In this document: positions 12,411 to 22,860 of the stretch, piece by piece | Numbering within the stretch: the stretch's first letter is position 1 | Layout of the letters: the number at the start of each line of letters is the position of its first letter | Source of the DNA: Topomyia yanbarensis | Taxonomy: Eukaryota > Arthropoda > Insecta > Diptera > Culicidae | DNA: 64,000 bases | Direction: 5' to 3' | Assembly: GCF_030247195.1 (NCBI RefSeq) | Contig: NC_080671.1 | Coordinates: 415,596,044 to 415,660,043, forward strand | Program-made: the position numbers and the translations under genes | The notes under the pieces: generated by a model | What the model was told of the DNA's origin: nothing | Seen by the model: only the letters and a program-made list of their open reading frames with translations | Databases searched by the model: none

Positions 12411-14561
12411 TGGAGTGCCGAGATTGCAGCTCTACGGTCAGCCTGTCTCAGAGCTAGACGTAGGATGCAAAGAGCTCGCACCGAGGATGCAAGAGAGAAC
12501 CGCCGTGAAGTGTTTCGAGCTGCGAAATTAGCCCTTAACAAGGCTATTAAAAGCAGCAAGAGAGCGTGTTTCGACAACCTGTGTGAGAGTGCCAACGCGA
12601 ATCCGTGGGGTGACGCCTACCGGATTGTGATGGCCAAGACCAAAGGGGGCTCCTCACCCCCAGAACGGTCTCCGGACCGGTTGGCAACGATTATCGAAGT
12701 ACTCTTCCCGTCTCGAGCCACAAGCCCCTGGCTACCTGCACTACGAGACAGTGCGGGCACGGTCGAAATGGTGGCTCCAGTGACGAACGAAGAACTACTC
12801 GCAGTGGCTAAATCCCTAGCAATGAACAAAGCTCCAGGGCCGGATGGAGTCCCGAACAACGCTCTCAAGGCAGCGATCATAGCGAACCCGAACATGTTCA
12901 GGCTAGCTATGCAGAGATGCCTTGACGAGTGCCGTTTCCCCGATAGATGGAAAAGGCAGAAACTGGTGCTGTTGCCGAAGCCCGGGAAGCCGCCAGGCGA
13001 CCCATCGGCGTACAGACCAATCTGTCTGATAGACACGACTGGCAAACTGCTTGAGAGGATCATCCTCAACAGGCTCACCCCGTACGCGGAAGGTACGGAC
13101 GGTCTGTCAAGCAACCAGTTTGGCTTTCGGAAGGGTAAGTCCACAGTGGACGCTCTCAACTCAGTGATAAATACTGCCGAGATAGCGACCCAACGAAAAA
13201 GGCGAGGTATTCGATACTGTGCGTTAGTGACACTTGACGTGAAGAATGCATTCAACAGCGCAAGCTGGGATGCCATCGCGCTCTCGTTACACCGGCTTAG
13301 CCTACCGGTGGGTCTGTACCGGATCCTGGAAAGTTACTTCCAAAACCGCGTACTGCTATACGAGACCGATGCCGGTCAGAAAAGGGTTCCGATTACCGCC
13401 GGAGTCCCGCAGGGCTCGATCCTAGGCCCGGTGCTATGGAACCTCATGTATGACGGGGTTCTGAGACTGAAGTTCCCTCCTGGGGTCAAGATCGTCGGCT
13501 TTGCCGACGACGTAACCTTGGAGGTCTACGGGGAGTCAATTCCTGAGGTAGAACTAACCGCAGAACACGCGATTAGCACGGTGGAGGAATGGATGAGCGC
13601 GAGAGGCCTGGAGCTCGCTCATCATAAGACGGAGGTAGTTATCGTCAACAACCGCAAGTCGGCACAACATGCAGTTATCCATGTGGGAGAAGTCGCGATC
13701 ACTTCACAGCGAAGTCTGAAGTCTCTCGGAGTCATTATAGACGACAAGCTGACCTTCGGCAGCCATGTCGACTATACGTGCAAGAGAGCGTCGACTGCTG
13801 TTGCGGCACTATCGAGAATGATGTCCAACAGCTCAAAGGTGTGCGCCAGTAGACGTAGGTTACTGGCAGGCGTTGCCGTATCTATCCTCAGGTACGGCGG
13901 CCCGTCATGGTCAAGAGCACTGAGGGTAACCAGTTACCTACAGAAACTGGAGAGCACCTACCGCGTGATGTGCCTCAGAGTGATATCTGCCTACCGCACG
14001 GTATCACACGATGCATCCTGCGTGATAGCGAGCATGATGCCAGTCGGGCTGGTCATTCGGGAAGATGAGGAGTGCTTTGAGCTACGTGGAAATAGGGGAG
14101 CCCGCGAGCGCACCAGGGTGACCTCGGTCGCCAGATGGCAGCGTGAGTGGGACAACTCCTCGAAAGGTAGGTGGACCCACCGGCTGATACCTAGCATATC
14201 GAGCTGGGTGGGAAGACCCCATGGGGAAGTTCACTTCCACCTGACACAATTCCTGTCAGGCCATGGCTGTTTCCGTCAGTACCTCCACAGGTTCGGGCAC
14301 GCGGAGGTCCCAGTCTGCCCGGACTGCCCAGGTGTAGATGAAACTGCCGAACACATACTGTTCGTATGTCATCGGTTCGACGTCGAAAGAAGAGCAATGC
14401 TTGACGTCTGTGGCTGGGACACAACCCCGGATACCCTTATCCAGCGGATGTGTCAAACGGTGGAGAAGTGGAACGCAGTCTCGGCTGCTACCATCCAGAT
14501 TGCCAGTAGGCTACAGGTAATCTGGCGAACCGAGCAACAGACGGCGGGCACGGCTAACTAG
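12411..14561 (+). CDS. R1-clade ORF2, reverse transcriptase and C-terminal part (5'-truncated)
   Basis: An uninterrupted frame of 716 codons starts at the element's truncation point; the first Met is at 12465 (698 residues from there), but it is not the native start. Numbering from that Met, the RT shows LLPKPGKPPGDPSAYRPI near 170-185, NQFGFRKGKSTVDAL near 220, catalytic-motif A LDVKNAF with Asp258, AGVPQGSILGP near 312-322 and the FADD box at 346-349. A C-x2-C-x8-H-x4-C zinc motif (Cys618, Cys621, His630, Cys635) is near the C-terminus. These features and order match R1-clade LINE ORF2. In a full element this protein nicks target DNA and copies the element RNA at the break. The apurinic-type endonuclease domain is missing, so the product could polymerise but probably not mobilise itself. 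The frame is intact, unlike copy 2, which suggests a younger insertion. No promoter is visible. Confidence 0.8.
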   Translation, partial: WSAEIAALRSACLRARRRMQRARTEDARENRREVFRAAKLALNKAIKSSKRACFDNLCESANANPWGDAYRIVMAKTKGGSSPPERSPDRLATIIEVLFPSRATSPWLPALRDSAGTVEMVAPVTNEELLAVAKSLAMNKAPGPDGVPNNALKAAIIANPNMFRLAMQRCLDECRFPDRWKRQKLVLLPKPGKPPGDPSAYRPICLIDTTGKLLERIILNRLTPYAEGTDGLSSNQFGFRKGKSTVDALNSVINTAEIATQRKRRGIRYCALVTLDVKNAFNSASWDAIALSLHRLSLPVGLYRILESYFQNRVLLYETDAGQKRVPITAGVPQGSILGPVLWNLMYDGVLRLKFPPGVKIVGFADDVTLEVYGESIPEVELTAEHAISTVEEWMSARGLELAHHKTEVVIVNNRKSAQHAVIHVGEVAITSQRSLKSLGVIIDDKLTFGSHVDYTCKRASTAVAALSRMMSNSSKVCASRRRLLAGVAVSILRYGGPSWSRALRVTSYLQKLESTYRVMCLRVISAYRTVSHDASCVIASMMPVGLVIREDEECFELRGNRGARERTRVTSVARWQREWDNSSKGRWTHRLIPSISSWVGRPHGEVHFHLTQFLSGHGCFRQYLHRFGHAEVPVCPDCPGVDETAEHILFVCHRFDVERRAMLDVCGWDTTPDTLIQRMCQTVEKWNAVSAATIQIASRLQVIWRTEQQTAGTAN

Positions 14562-15460
14562 TGATTGGTTAGTTGGAGCGAAAAAGGCCAAGCGCAAAAT
14601 AAAAGAGTGAATGGTCTGTTCATGCCGAGGTAGGTTGGCGCAGCGAATGGCAACCGCGTAAGGGGTAAACCCAGCCACCCCGAAGCAAGACAGAAGAGTG
14701 AGTGTATAGGCGTATAAGTGGACTGCCTCATGCCAAGACGGGAGGGTCGTAGCGTAGTATGTTGGAACTAAGCTATCGATGCCTCATGGCGTGGCAGAGG
14801 AGTGAAAGGGTGAGCATCCAAGTCAGTCTCACACTGCATGTTAAGGGTGAGCATAAAAGTCAGCCTCACAGGTTGGTAGCAAGCAAGGAATGAAAAAGGT
14901 GAGCACAAAAGTCAGCCTCGCATGGTATGTCAGAAGTGGGGCCTAAGAAAAATGTCCCACATGGGATGCCAGAGGGAGTGACAAAGGTACAATAGAGTGG
15001 CACGATTGAGAGTGAATCAGGTGATAGGGTGAGCACCCAAGTCAGCCTCACATGTATGGGTAGGGCGAGCACAAAAGTAAGCCTAGCAAGGAATGAGTAA
15101 GGTGAGCACACAAGTCAGCCTCGCATGGAACGTAAAAGGTGAGCACAAAAGTCAGCCTCATGTGGGAGTGTTTGAGAGCGAATCAAAGTGTGATTGAGAG
15201 AGCACCCAAGTAAGCCTCATACAGGATGTATGATCGCGCGAGTGAGAGTGAATGAGTACACTTAGTACAGCCATCCCCCCAGAAGTAATACCGAGAGGTA
15301 GTTCCTGGGAGGAATGATGGCGGAGCCCAATGGAGTTTAGTCGGTATTAATGGCTGGTCACCATTCGAGTCCGACACGCCCCCAGTGCACCCCGTGTGGT
15401 AGATTGGACCCTACCGTTAGCACGTGTACTGGGCTAGGACATAAAGGTCTTCTCCATTGT
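14562..15460 (+). other. 3' UTR of R1-clade copy 1 with tandem repeats
   Basis: After the ORF2 stop the transcript tail contains a series of about eight diverged units of 30-40 bp built on GTGAGCACAAAAGTCAGCCT followed by CACATGG (14811-15225). A conserved block with GGTAGTTCCTGG and GCACGTGTACTGGG then leads to TTCTCCATTGT and the A-tail. The same layout is in copy 2 (33293-34213), so the repeats belong to the element rather than to the target. Confidence 0.8.
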
Positions 15461-15483
15461 AAAAAAAAAAAAAAAAAAAAAAA
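15461..15483 (+). other. Poly-A tail of R1-clade copy 1
   Basis: An uninterrupted A run follows TTCTCCATTGT and directly precedes the right copy of the target duplication. The tail is intact, consistent with a recent insertion. Confidence 0.85.
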
Positions 15484-16185
15484 ATACATGCGAATGAGGG
15501 CTTTGAAATGCAACAAATTAACCTAAAAATTTTGATTCTACGATATTGCTTTCTTTCTATCTTTTGCTGTAGTTTACAAAAGATACAACGGGCGAAACTG
15601 TATTTTTGTTTGTTTATATAAAGTTTCGCCCTCCACGCTCCATGCAAACAAACAGGGCGATACTTTTTTTGCTAGCAGTTTAGAGGCGAAACTGTTATTT
15701 TCGTATTTTTTTTGGATTATCAAGCTGATACCAGCTGTAAATAGTAACAATGATCGCTATTGAAAAAACCCGGACGAAATCGTCGGTGTAAAACGGTAGA
15801 TATTGTAAAAAAACGTGAGGGCGATACTTCAATGCTGATATGGTGGGACCGAAAAAGTAAACAATCGCCAAAGGGGCGATACTATCATTTTGTCAATTTC
15901 AATAGCAAAAACAAATTTTAATTTAATAATTTTAAATACTTTATGAAGTTTTGGGCTTCGATCACTGGATCATGCAATCTAGGATGTAAAAAAACACAAT
16001 AGTTCTTAAATAGGAAATAAAACCAAGTCTGGAAATATTCACTGTTGATTTTCTTTGAATGGTATCACTGCTAGTATCGCCCTTTTCAAGAAAAAGCATT
16101 GATTTCTTAGTTCGCAGTCGCATTGGAAATTTGAGTAAAATATAAACTTCAAATCGATTCAAAAAAAAATTCGATTTTTTGGCTC
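15484..16185. repeat. Repeat segment with clustered GGGCGAWACT motifs, absent from copy 2
   Basis: This part of the composite repeat lies right of the R1 insertion and is missing from copy 2, where GCGAATG joins directly to sequence equivalent to 16186 onward. It contains GGGCGAAACTG, GGGCGATACTT or close variants at 15590, 15655, 15684, 15819 and 15874, and reverse-complement forms at 15622 and 16072. One more copy is at 12360, left of the R1. No protein frame is visible. Confidence 0.6.
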
Positions 16186-16520
16186 AGTACAATATATAAC
16201 CCCTTTAGGAAAATTCAGTTTTCCCACCACAATTTAGATATTTTATTAACACAGCATTAACAAAAATTCGTTGGTATGTCTATTTTATGGGCCATTTTTT
16301 CGCTTTCCCATTGATTTGGTTTGAGATTTCTAGCACTGATGTTGTCCTATGCTGATTTGAGCGATTCTCTGAGTCTTGCCACAATCCCATGTAGTATGTG
16401 TTATCAAAAACATCGCGAAGCATCAAGTTATAAATGTTCTCAAAAGATATAATATCCGAAGAGTGATAAGAGTTATAAGAAATGTCTCATCACACTGTTA
16501 GGTGGATTAAAAGCGTTTTT

Positions 16521-18660
16521 ATTTTAAAACTTAAGAGTTATTGAATAAAGTAGGTTAAAAATACCGCCATTTTGAACGTCAATTACTAAAAGATGTGGAA
16601 ATATGTGGAAGACATTTCGATGCTATGAGAAAGAGAGTGCAAAGTACTCCAAGAAAAATTACTAGTCACAACGGCATCCACTAGCCTGTATGTAAAAATC
16701 TCTTTCCAACATTACATGTTTTGTATTTTGTAACAAAATAAGTAGGACTTTTTCAACATAACCTTTTATGGCGATTTTTTCTATTTGTCAAATATGCCAA
16801 AAAATCATTGGAAGTTTCAATGTAGACATATGAATCTTGAACTCTCAGTTTTTGTATTCTCAAAATTACGATTTATTCAAAAATTAACACAATTTTGAAT
16901 GTGATTATTAAAAGATATGGACAAATTTTGACAGTATTTGCAGAAGTAAGAACCATAACTAAAAATATTAGATGACGTTTTCACGAAACGATTGCGTAAT
17001 CAAAGTTGCCATTTAGGACTAGACTTGCCAGAAAGACTTAAGATAAATATTTTCACGTACAACTCAGTCAAATTTTAATTTCTAATATTTAATCATTCAA
17101 TGCGCATTGCACACGCATTTTGAAAGATTAAACGCAATTTGTAAAACAAAATAATTAATGGAAATTCTGATCCCGTAACTGTTTCGAAAAAAAATGTATT
17201 GGCACGTGCGCGAGATTACCAAAAAATCAAAATTTTGGGTACCCTAAGGTAGAGCCACCTGCGATTAAAATTATAAAGCATTATATCCAAAAAGACTCTT
17301 ATTGTTATTGTAGTTGGATAGAGAGCAGAACATATGAAGGCTTAAAATAAAAGATATTGCATGACATTTTTCTTAATAGCATTTGCATAATCTAGCACCC
17401 AACATAATTAATATATAATAATCTGGCCTTCATAGTTGCATAATGTTGTCTGAGGATGCCTTGGCCAAAAAGGAATGATCAAGTAGGGTGGATTATCCGG
17501 CTACCATTCAAACCTTGTCTTAATCAATTTTTATCGTTGTCCATGATGTGTTTATGGTGGTAGTTTTAGTAGATAGGGCGCGTAGTTTCTATGACTCAAA
17601 TATTTTCATAGTACTATTTTCACATGTGCAATCTGAACTTGTTAACAGTGAGACTGTTCTATGTCAATAGTTGCTCAACTTTAACATATGGGCTAGGTCG
17701 TTTTTTTGAAGACTATCAGCAAAGTATTACACATTTTAATTCTGAGACAAAATTTCTCAAACGGGCCACCAAAATAGGTAAAATCATGAATTCAATGAAA
17801 GATCCATTATCAATTGTATTTGTCGTTGAAAGATTGACCGTTGACGGTTCCAAATGTAATGAAGGCATGAATCATTTTGCCGTATCCGCAAAATGCTTGC
17901 CAAACACTGATTTGTTAGCTGTCGTGGTCTGTTTGTCACTACGGTTCGGTTCCTTCCAATCTTTGTATGTGTGACATTTGAACACATAATTGTTAAAATT
18001 AAATTGAAAATTGCATTGAAAGTTCTGTTAAGGTATGAATAACGCACATGAACTTATATTTGTTGTTACACTCATACCTGGGGCAATCGTCCAAGAAGAA
18101 ATTATATGCCTTGAAGGACAGCTCATGATAGAAAGAATGGTACATTTTATAGTTCATTCAACGAATTTACGACTATCACTGCTTCTATATTGATTATCTC
18201 ACATATTATTCATTCACAGTCAACAGATCTGCGGAAACTGACTGTGTACTGTGGCGAGTTACCGAAACGAAATACAGCATCGCCACAAACGTATCATCCG
18301 TTCCCTAATGTTGATGCTTTCCATAACACAACAAGTTTCCAAGGGTTCAAAGACATAGTGTTCATTATTTTGCTATTTTATTCAATATAGGGATATAATT
18401 GTATTGCTACTATATCTAAAAGGCTTGAAATGTGCTTCTACCAAAACTGTTCAGGAGGATACTTTCTTCGTCTCATCCACGGAAAAATAGGTAAAAACTC
18501 TACACTTTCAAATAATAAATATCGCTCATGGCATTTTTTATTTTGAAGTCCCTCGTGGAAGTTATACGAACGTATGGTGTAGCAAACAACAAAAACCACA
18601 AAAATTAAAGCGAAGGGTTAAAATCTCTACAATATTAAAAGCCTTGTTATAACTTTTATA
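16521..18660. other. Unassigned AT-rich sequence
   Basis: No recognisable gene. The longest frame (17624-17974, plus strand, 116 codons) has no motif I can assign, and no splice or homology support can be seen. No terminal repeats stand out. Confidence 0.45.
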
Positions 18661-18667
18661 TTTTTGT

Positions 18668-18795
18668 GAATTAAGCCTATCGTCCATTATGCCTAACGTA
18701 CATTATGCCGATCCTCCATTATGCCTAGTGTCGATTCTGCCTAATGTACTTATGCTTAACGTATTTATGCCTAACGTATTTATGTCAAACGTCGC
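18668..18795. repeat. Minisatellite of TATGCCTAACGT-type units
   Basis: Six to eight degenerate units of about 15-20 bp carry the words CATTATGCC and TAACGTATTTATGCC. It is non-coding. Confidence 0.75.
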
Positions 18796-18879
18796 GCACC
18801 ACAGGCGTTAGTGTCGATTTATAACCGTCATCAGTGTTGGGCCCCCAAAATTCCGGGACCCCTGGTCAAGGCCCAGTGT

Positions 18880-19010
18880 ATCCATGCATAAAGACGGCAC
18901 CGATAGGAAGCTGTACGAGGTTGTCGATAAATTCGTATATCTAAAAAGTCGTGTTACGGCTGCTAATTGAACGTTGTTTGGTTTGCGTAGTATGGCTAAA
19001 GTGGCTAGGT
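18880..19010 (+). pseudogene. Short RTE-like LINE fragment
   Basis: The plus-strand frame reads KLYEVVDKFVYLKSRVTAAN and then, after a stop, LFGLRSMAK. This resembles the segment of endonuclease-RT LINEs that reads EFVYLxTLVT in the better-preserved copy at 45.3-46.6 kb (there, minus strand). The fragment is too short and broken to code. The call rests on one motif, so confidence is limited. Confidence 0.4.
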
Positions 19011-19945
19011 TCTGTAGCCTGTTGTAGTTTAGTACAATCAGCTGCATCATTTTAGTCGCATTTTAAGATTGAATATTGATGTCCCTCTGCTTGTCATATG
19101 TACTTCTAATGGACATCAATAGGTTACGTTGGGGAACGTCTAAAATGTTGCTACTGGCTGCAACTTAAAGTTTATCGTAAGAACATAACCAAGGAATGAG
19201 AATGGAAGCTGAAATTAATACTTTTTTGTAGACCACAAAATCACATGGTCGAACTGGCAGTTTTTCCTAATGATACTATATACGTTACTTGATATCAGAA
19301 ATTGTTATTAATCTACGAATATCTATGCAATTCACGGCTAACTGAACCCGTATCTTACTCATATTTATATTATACATGGAGAAATTTATTTAGTCATCGT
19401 TAGCATTTTTTTCTATCTGCCTCTCTTTTCTTCTACAGTAATTTTTATGAATTGAACCTATTAGGTCTATCCATTCATTGAATGCATACTAGAAGTATAT
19501 GTCAGTAAATGCATAAAAATCACAGCAGTGAAAATAAGACGGAGTTTTTTGGTGTACGGCTATTAGTGGCCGTCAAATCGCAGATACGCAACATACTACT
19601 GCAAGTGGAGATCTTTTGATGCGGTGGGAAATAATGTCTTTTATCCCGAATTATACCATGGATCTCATTAACTTCTCTCACGTACATGTCGTCATCGTTA
19701 TTGCTGTCATGGTTCTCATGATCAGATGTTTTTCCTTGCTTCTTGTGTTTACTGGTTATGATTATGAACCAGTCATGTTTGGTATTAGCTTGTATGTTAT
19801 GTTGTACCTCCAGCGATACCCACTGGCTAAATGCCTCAAAACGATAACAACCTCAGTGATCATATCCTGCTAGATCACAACCTCAAGTTTAATTTTCAAT
19901 TTGCAATCAGATTTCGCTTGTGTTATTGTCATAATTGTCACCCGT
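19011..19945. other. Unassigned sequence
   Basis: No gene, RNA or repeat structure is recognised. An 85-codon frame at 19616-19873 is hydrophobic but has no family motif or support. Confidence 0.4.
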
Positions 19946-19949
19946 CTTA

Positions 19950-20215
19950 GAACTATGTTCGAAGTTCTTGACGTTCGAAATTATATTCTAGCTATCGCTT
20001 TGGGCAGTTTGGGCTTGAACCCAAATTGTTGAATCGATAAATTAATTGTTTCGTATTTGCGAAATGCTCCCGTAATCTGTTGTCAATTTGCCTGCTCCAA
20101 CACTATTATCGATGTCCAACGGAAAGGGAAAAGGAATACCAGCTCCCTATATCAGACTAAATCTCAACTTAGATATCACAACGTAGACCTAGTCACTAAC
20201 AAAACAATTTTTTTG
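19950..20215 (-). pseudogene. Gag-like LINE ORF1 5' fragment (copy B)
   Basis: Read on the reverse strand, this segment matches 61985-62220 of the plus strand: a GACTAGGTCTACGTTG region, TATTCCTTTTCCCTTTCCG, ATTGACAACAGATT, then TTTATCGATTCAACAATTTG and ATAGCTAGAATATA. It covers the 5' region and start of the ORF1 that continues in the 62-kb copy. Stops are present, and only the 5' part is kept. It does not overlap the ORF1 section kept in the copy at 170-590, so membership with that copy is inferred through the 62-kb remnant. Confidence 0.55.
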
Positions 20216-20880
20216 TATTTTTTTGAAAATTATACACGGTACATGTTGAAAAATTATCTGAAAAACTCAACGTAGGGATTAGGTATTTTTTTACATAGAA
20301 TGTGCATGCAAAATTTGAAATAAATCGGCTAAGTAGTTCTTGAATGGCAGTTAACACCGCAAATCGATTTTTTTTTCAGAAGCGTTCTACAAAAGCTGTA
20401 TCACCGAGTCGCTTCTCGATATTTGTACATGGAAAAATTACAGAATGTCATATCACATCAATCATAAATATTGGTTATAGCTTTCAACATTGTTTAAATC
20501 ACTCAAAAATTTTACTTTTCTAGCTATGGAAACAGAACTGTACTTTGAATGCTTTTTTAGATGTGCCAACTTTTAGATCTAGTCATTTGGATCTAACGGT
20601 GCAAAAATCCAACTTTTTATCTATTTCTTGAGACCTATTTTTTTAGATTTCGTATAAAATAGAACAGGAATTTATATCTGGCGGTAGATATGCCTTTACA
20701 TGGTAGTACATCGTCCGAAGATTGCATTATTAGTACTCAAAATTAAAAATTAAAAATATTTTATACAGAAGCGAGCCGAATTTTTTGAGTGGGAGATACT
20801 GTATCAATATAATTAATTCCAAACGAGCACAAAAACATTTGAGGAGGTGTCCTGTGCGGAGCTCATTAGCGTGCCTAATA
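20216..20880. other. AT-rich unassigned spacer
   Basis: Low-complexity AT-rich sequence of the kind seen across the window. No feature is supported. Confidence 0.4.
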
Positions 20881-22000
20881 ATCTTGCATTGATTCCCTCC
20901 TACGTTCAATTGCACCGTTCTATCCGGAATTCACTGGCACGAAATATCCGAACAGCTCCCAATTTGAATAACGCCAATCTTGATTGCGCTCAATTACACC
21001 CCCACGGGACCTGAGATTGTTCCCATCATTATCATCCCCATTCCCACCCGGCAGCCGACCTGAATAGGAGAAAAATCCGGCTGCTGAAGAAACTCACTTC
21101 CAGATGATTTACCGTCATAAATTCGCCGAGTGTAACTCGATTCCGTGCAGCCATTCCGGGTGAATTCCGTCTGTACTTTGGCGTCCTCGAGGTGCCAAGT
21201 GCGAACCGCCGCGGACGACAGCTGTGACCGACGAAAGGCCAAATGACTCTATTTCCCATCACGGTTGGACGGACGGACGGGCAGACGGACGGACGGAGGG
21301 TGGAGTGTCAGGGGGAAAAGGTGATTTGGCGACGTGCACTATCGGTTCTCTCGCATCTTATTCCAGAACTGTTTCTGCGACCGGCGACGTTGATAGATAC
21401 CGGGAATGGCAGGAATTTTTATTTCATTATTATGGTCATTATCACCGTGACAAAGTTTTCCAGATGAAATGCTAGCAGCAGCGGTAGCAGCAGCAACAGC
21501 GGCGGCGGCATCAATGCAGGAGCATTCTGAAATTCCGTCCATTTTCTCGAAGCTCTTGTTGTGAAGTGGAGAAATTTGATGATTCGATAGAGTGCAGTGA
21601 CGTGTCCCGGGGGAGACTAAGTTGGCATTCAACCATCTGGCGTTTCCTCCCCGAGAATTGCAGTTGGTGTTGGTGAAATAGTTTACTCATTCGATGATCA
21701 TCGCAAAGTCTTGCTACGGACCTGATAACGGTTATCGTGGGATTCGGAGCGATGGAATATTATCGATTCCGACCGCGTTGACTGTGTATGGCACTCGTGG
21801 AATGGTGTGCTGGAATGGGAAGCAATGAACGTGGTATTTCGCTCGCTGGGAATCGAGCTCGAATCTTAAACAGTTCACCAAGAATATAATGAGATTTGAA
21901 ATATGATCGGCGGTGGATAAAGGTAGACGATTGCACAACAATGAAGCACGAACTGCAACAAAACAATAAATTATTAAATAGAAATAGATTGTATTCTTTT
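20881..22000. other. GC-richer single-copy-looking sequence
   Basis: Base composition is clearly less AT-rich than the neighbours and I see no relation to any repeat elsewhere in the window. A GGAC/GGACG simple repeat lies at 21268-21300 and a CAG/GCGG-rich stretch at 21472-21513. Short frames occur on both strands without motifs. It could be intronic or regulatory unique sequence; I cannot show an exon. Confidence 0.4.
21268..21300. repeat. GGAC tetranucleotide microsatellite
   Basis: Tandem GGAC units with a few interruptions (CGGGCAGAC) occupy the segment. Confidence 0.75.
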
Positions 22001-22004
22001 TTTC

Positions 22005-22860
22005 TGTGTTATGTTCTTCTGTTCTTCTGTTCTTCTGTTCTTCTGTTCTTCTGTTCTTCTGTTCTTCTGTTCTTCTGTTCTTCTGTTCTTCTGTTCTTCT
22101 GTTCTTCTGTTCTTCTGTTCTTCTGTTCTTCTGTTCTTCTGTTCTTCTGTTCTTCTGTTCTTCTGTTCTTCTGTTCTTCTGTTCTTCTGTTCTTCTGTTC
22201 TTCTGTTCTTCTGTTCTTCTGTTCTTCTGTTCTTCTGTTCTTCTGTTCTTCTGTTCTTCTGTTCTTCTGTTCTTCTGTTCTTCTGTTCTTCTGTTCTTCT
22301 GTTCTTCTGTTCTTCTGTTCTTCTGTTCTTCTGTTCTTCTGTTCTTCTGTTCTTCTGTTCTTCTGTTCTTCTGTTCTTCTGTTCTTCTGTTCATCTGTTC
22401 TTCTGTTCTTCTGTTCTTCTGTTCTTCTGTTCTTCTGTTCTTCTGTTCTTCTGTTATTCTGTTCTTCTGTTCTTCTGTTCTTCTGTTCTTCTGTTCTTCT
22501 GTTCTTCTGTTTTTTTCTGTTCTTCTGTTCTTCTGTTCTTCTGTTCTTCTGTTCTTCTGTTCTTCTGTTCTTCTGTTCTTCTGTTCTTCTGTTCTTCTGT
22601 TCTTCTGTTCTTCTGTTCTTCTGTTCTTCTGTTCTTCTGTTCTTCTGTTCTTCTGTTCTTCTGTTCTTCTGTTCTTCTGTTCTTCTGTTCTTCTGTTCTT
22701 CTGTTCTTCTGTTCTTCTGTTCTTCTGTTCTTCTGTTCTTCCGTTCTTCCGCTCTTCTGTTCTTCCGTTCTTCCGCTCTTCTGTTCTTCCGTTCTTCCGT
22801 TCTTCTGTTCTTCTATTCTTATGTTCTTCTGTTTTTCTATTCTTGTTCTTTTGTTCTGTC
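22005..22860. repeat. 8-bp minisatellite GTTCTTCT, about 100 copies
   Basis: The unit GTTCTTCT is repeated almost perfectly from 22013 to 22740, with single-base variants near 22392 (TCATCT) and 22453 (GTTATTCT), a T-run interruption near 22510, and a variant-rich 3' end (GTTCTTCC, GCTCTTCT) from 22741. Three units make 24 bp, and none of the six frames of the unit contains a stop, which is why frames of 300-389 codons appear on both strands. The repeated peptides (VLLFFCSS on plus, RRTEEQKN on minus) are products of the arithmetic and show no protein family. Confidence 0.95.

Larger units (their letters stand above)
12410..15483 (+). mobile_element. R1-clade non-LTR retrotransposon, 5'-truncated copy 1
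   Basis: The insertion comprises a 3' part of ORF2 (RT and C-terminal zinc motif), a 3' UTR of about 900 bp with GTGAGCAC-type tandem repeats, the end TTCTCCATTGT and a poly-A tail of about 24. A 13-bp duplication of ATACATGCGAATG flanks it. The 5' end starts inside the segment after the endonuclease, the usual outcome of incomplete target-primed reverse transcription. GC content is far above the AT-rich host repeat. It lies outside rDNA, although classic R1 is 28S-specific; other R1-clade families are known to use other targets. Confidence 0.9.
8421..16520 (+). mobile_element. Composite repeat, copy 1 (occupied by an R1-clade insertion)
   Basis: The block matches the block at 24309-28450 almost throughout. 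It starts with a hairpin (arms TACATTTCTT and AAGAAATGTA), then CCCGGAGGGCCGAG, CCAATCGACTCAGCTCGACG and a GT microsatellite. It ends GTCTCATCACACTGTTAGG followed by TGGATTAAAAGCGTTTTT. Near both ends lie inverted ACATTTCTTAT / ATAAGAAATGT words. Sub-blocks starting near 9960 and 10330 repeat the CGGAGGG head motif, so the unit is itself built of older repeats. Relative to copy 2 it carries the R1-clade insertion, about 690 bp after it, and about 280 bp near 11300-11585. No transposase or replicase frame is visible. The superfamily is unknown; a large non-autonomous element fits better than a simple segmental duplication because flanks differ. Confidence 0.7.

Noticed and set aside
12617..13276. 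219-codon minus-strand frame
   Set aside because: It is the antisense of the R1-clade RT coding sequence and has no independent support.
17624..17974. 116-codon frame as a coding exon
   Set aside because: No motif on either strand and no flanking splice signals that I can defend.
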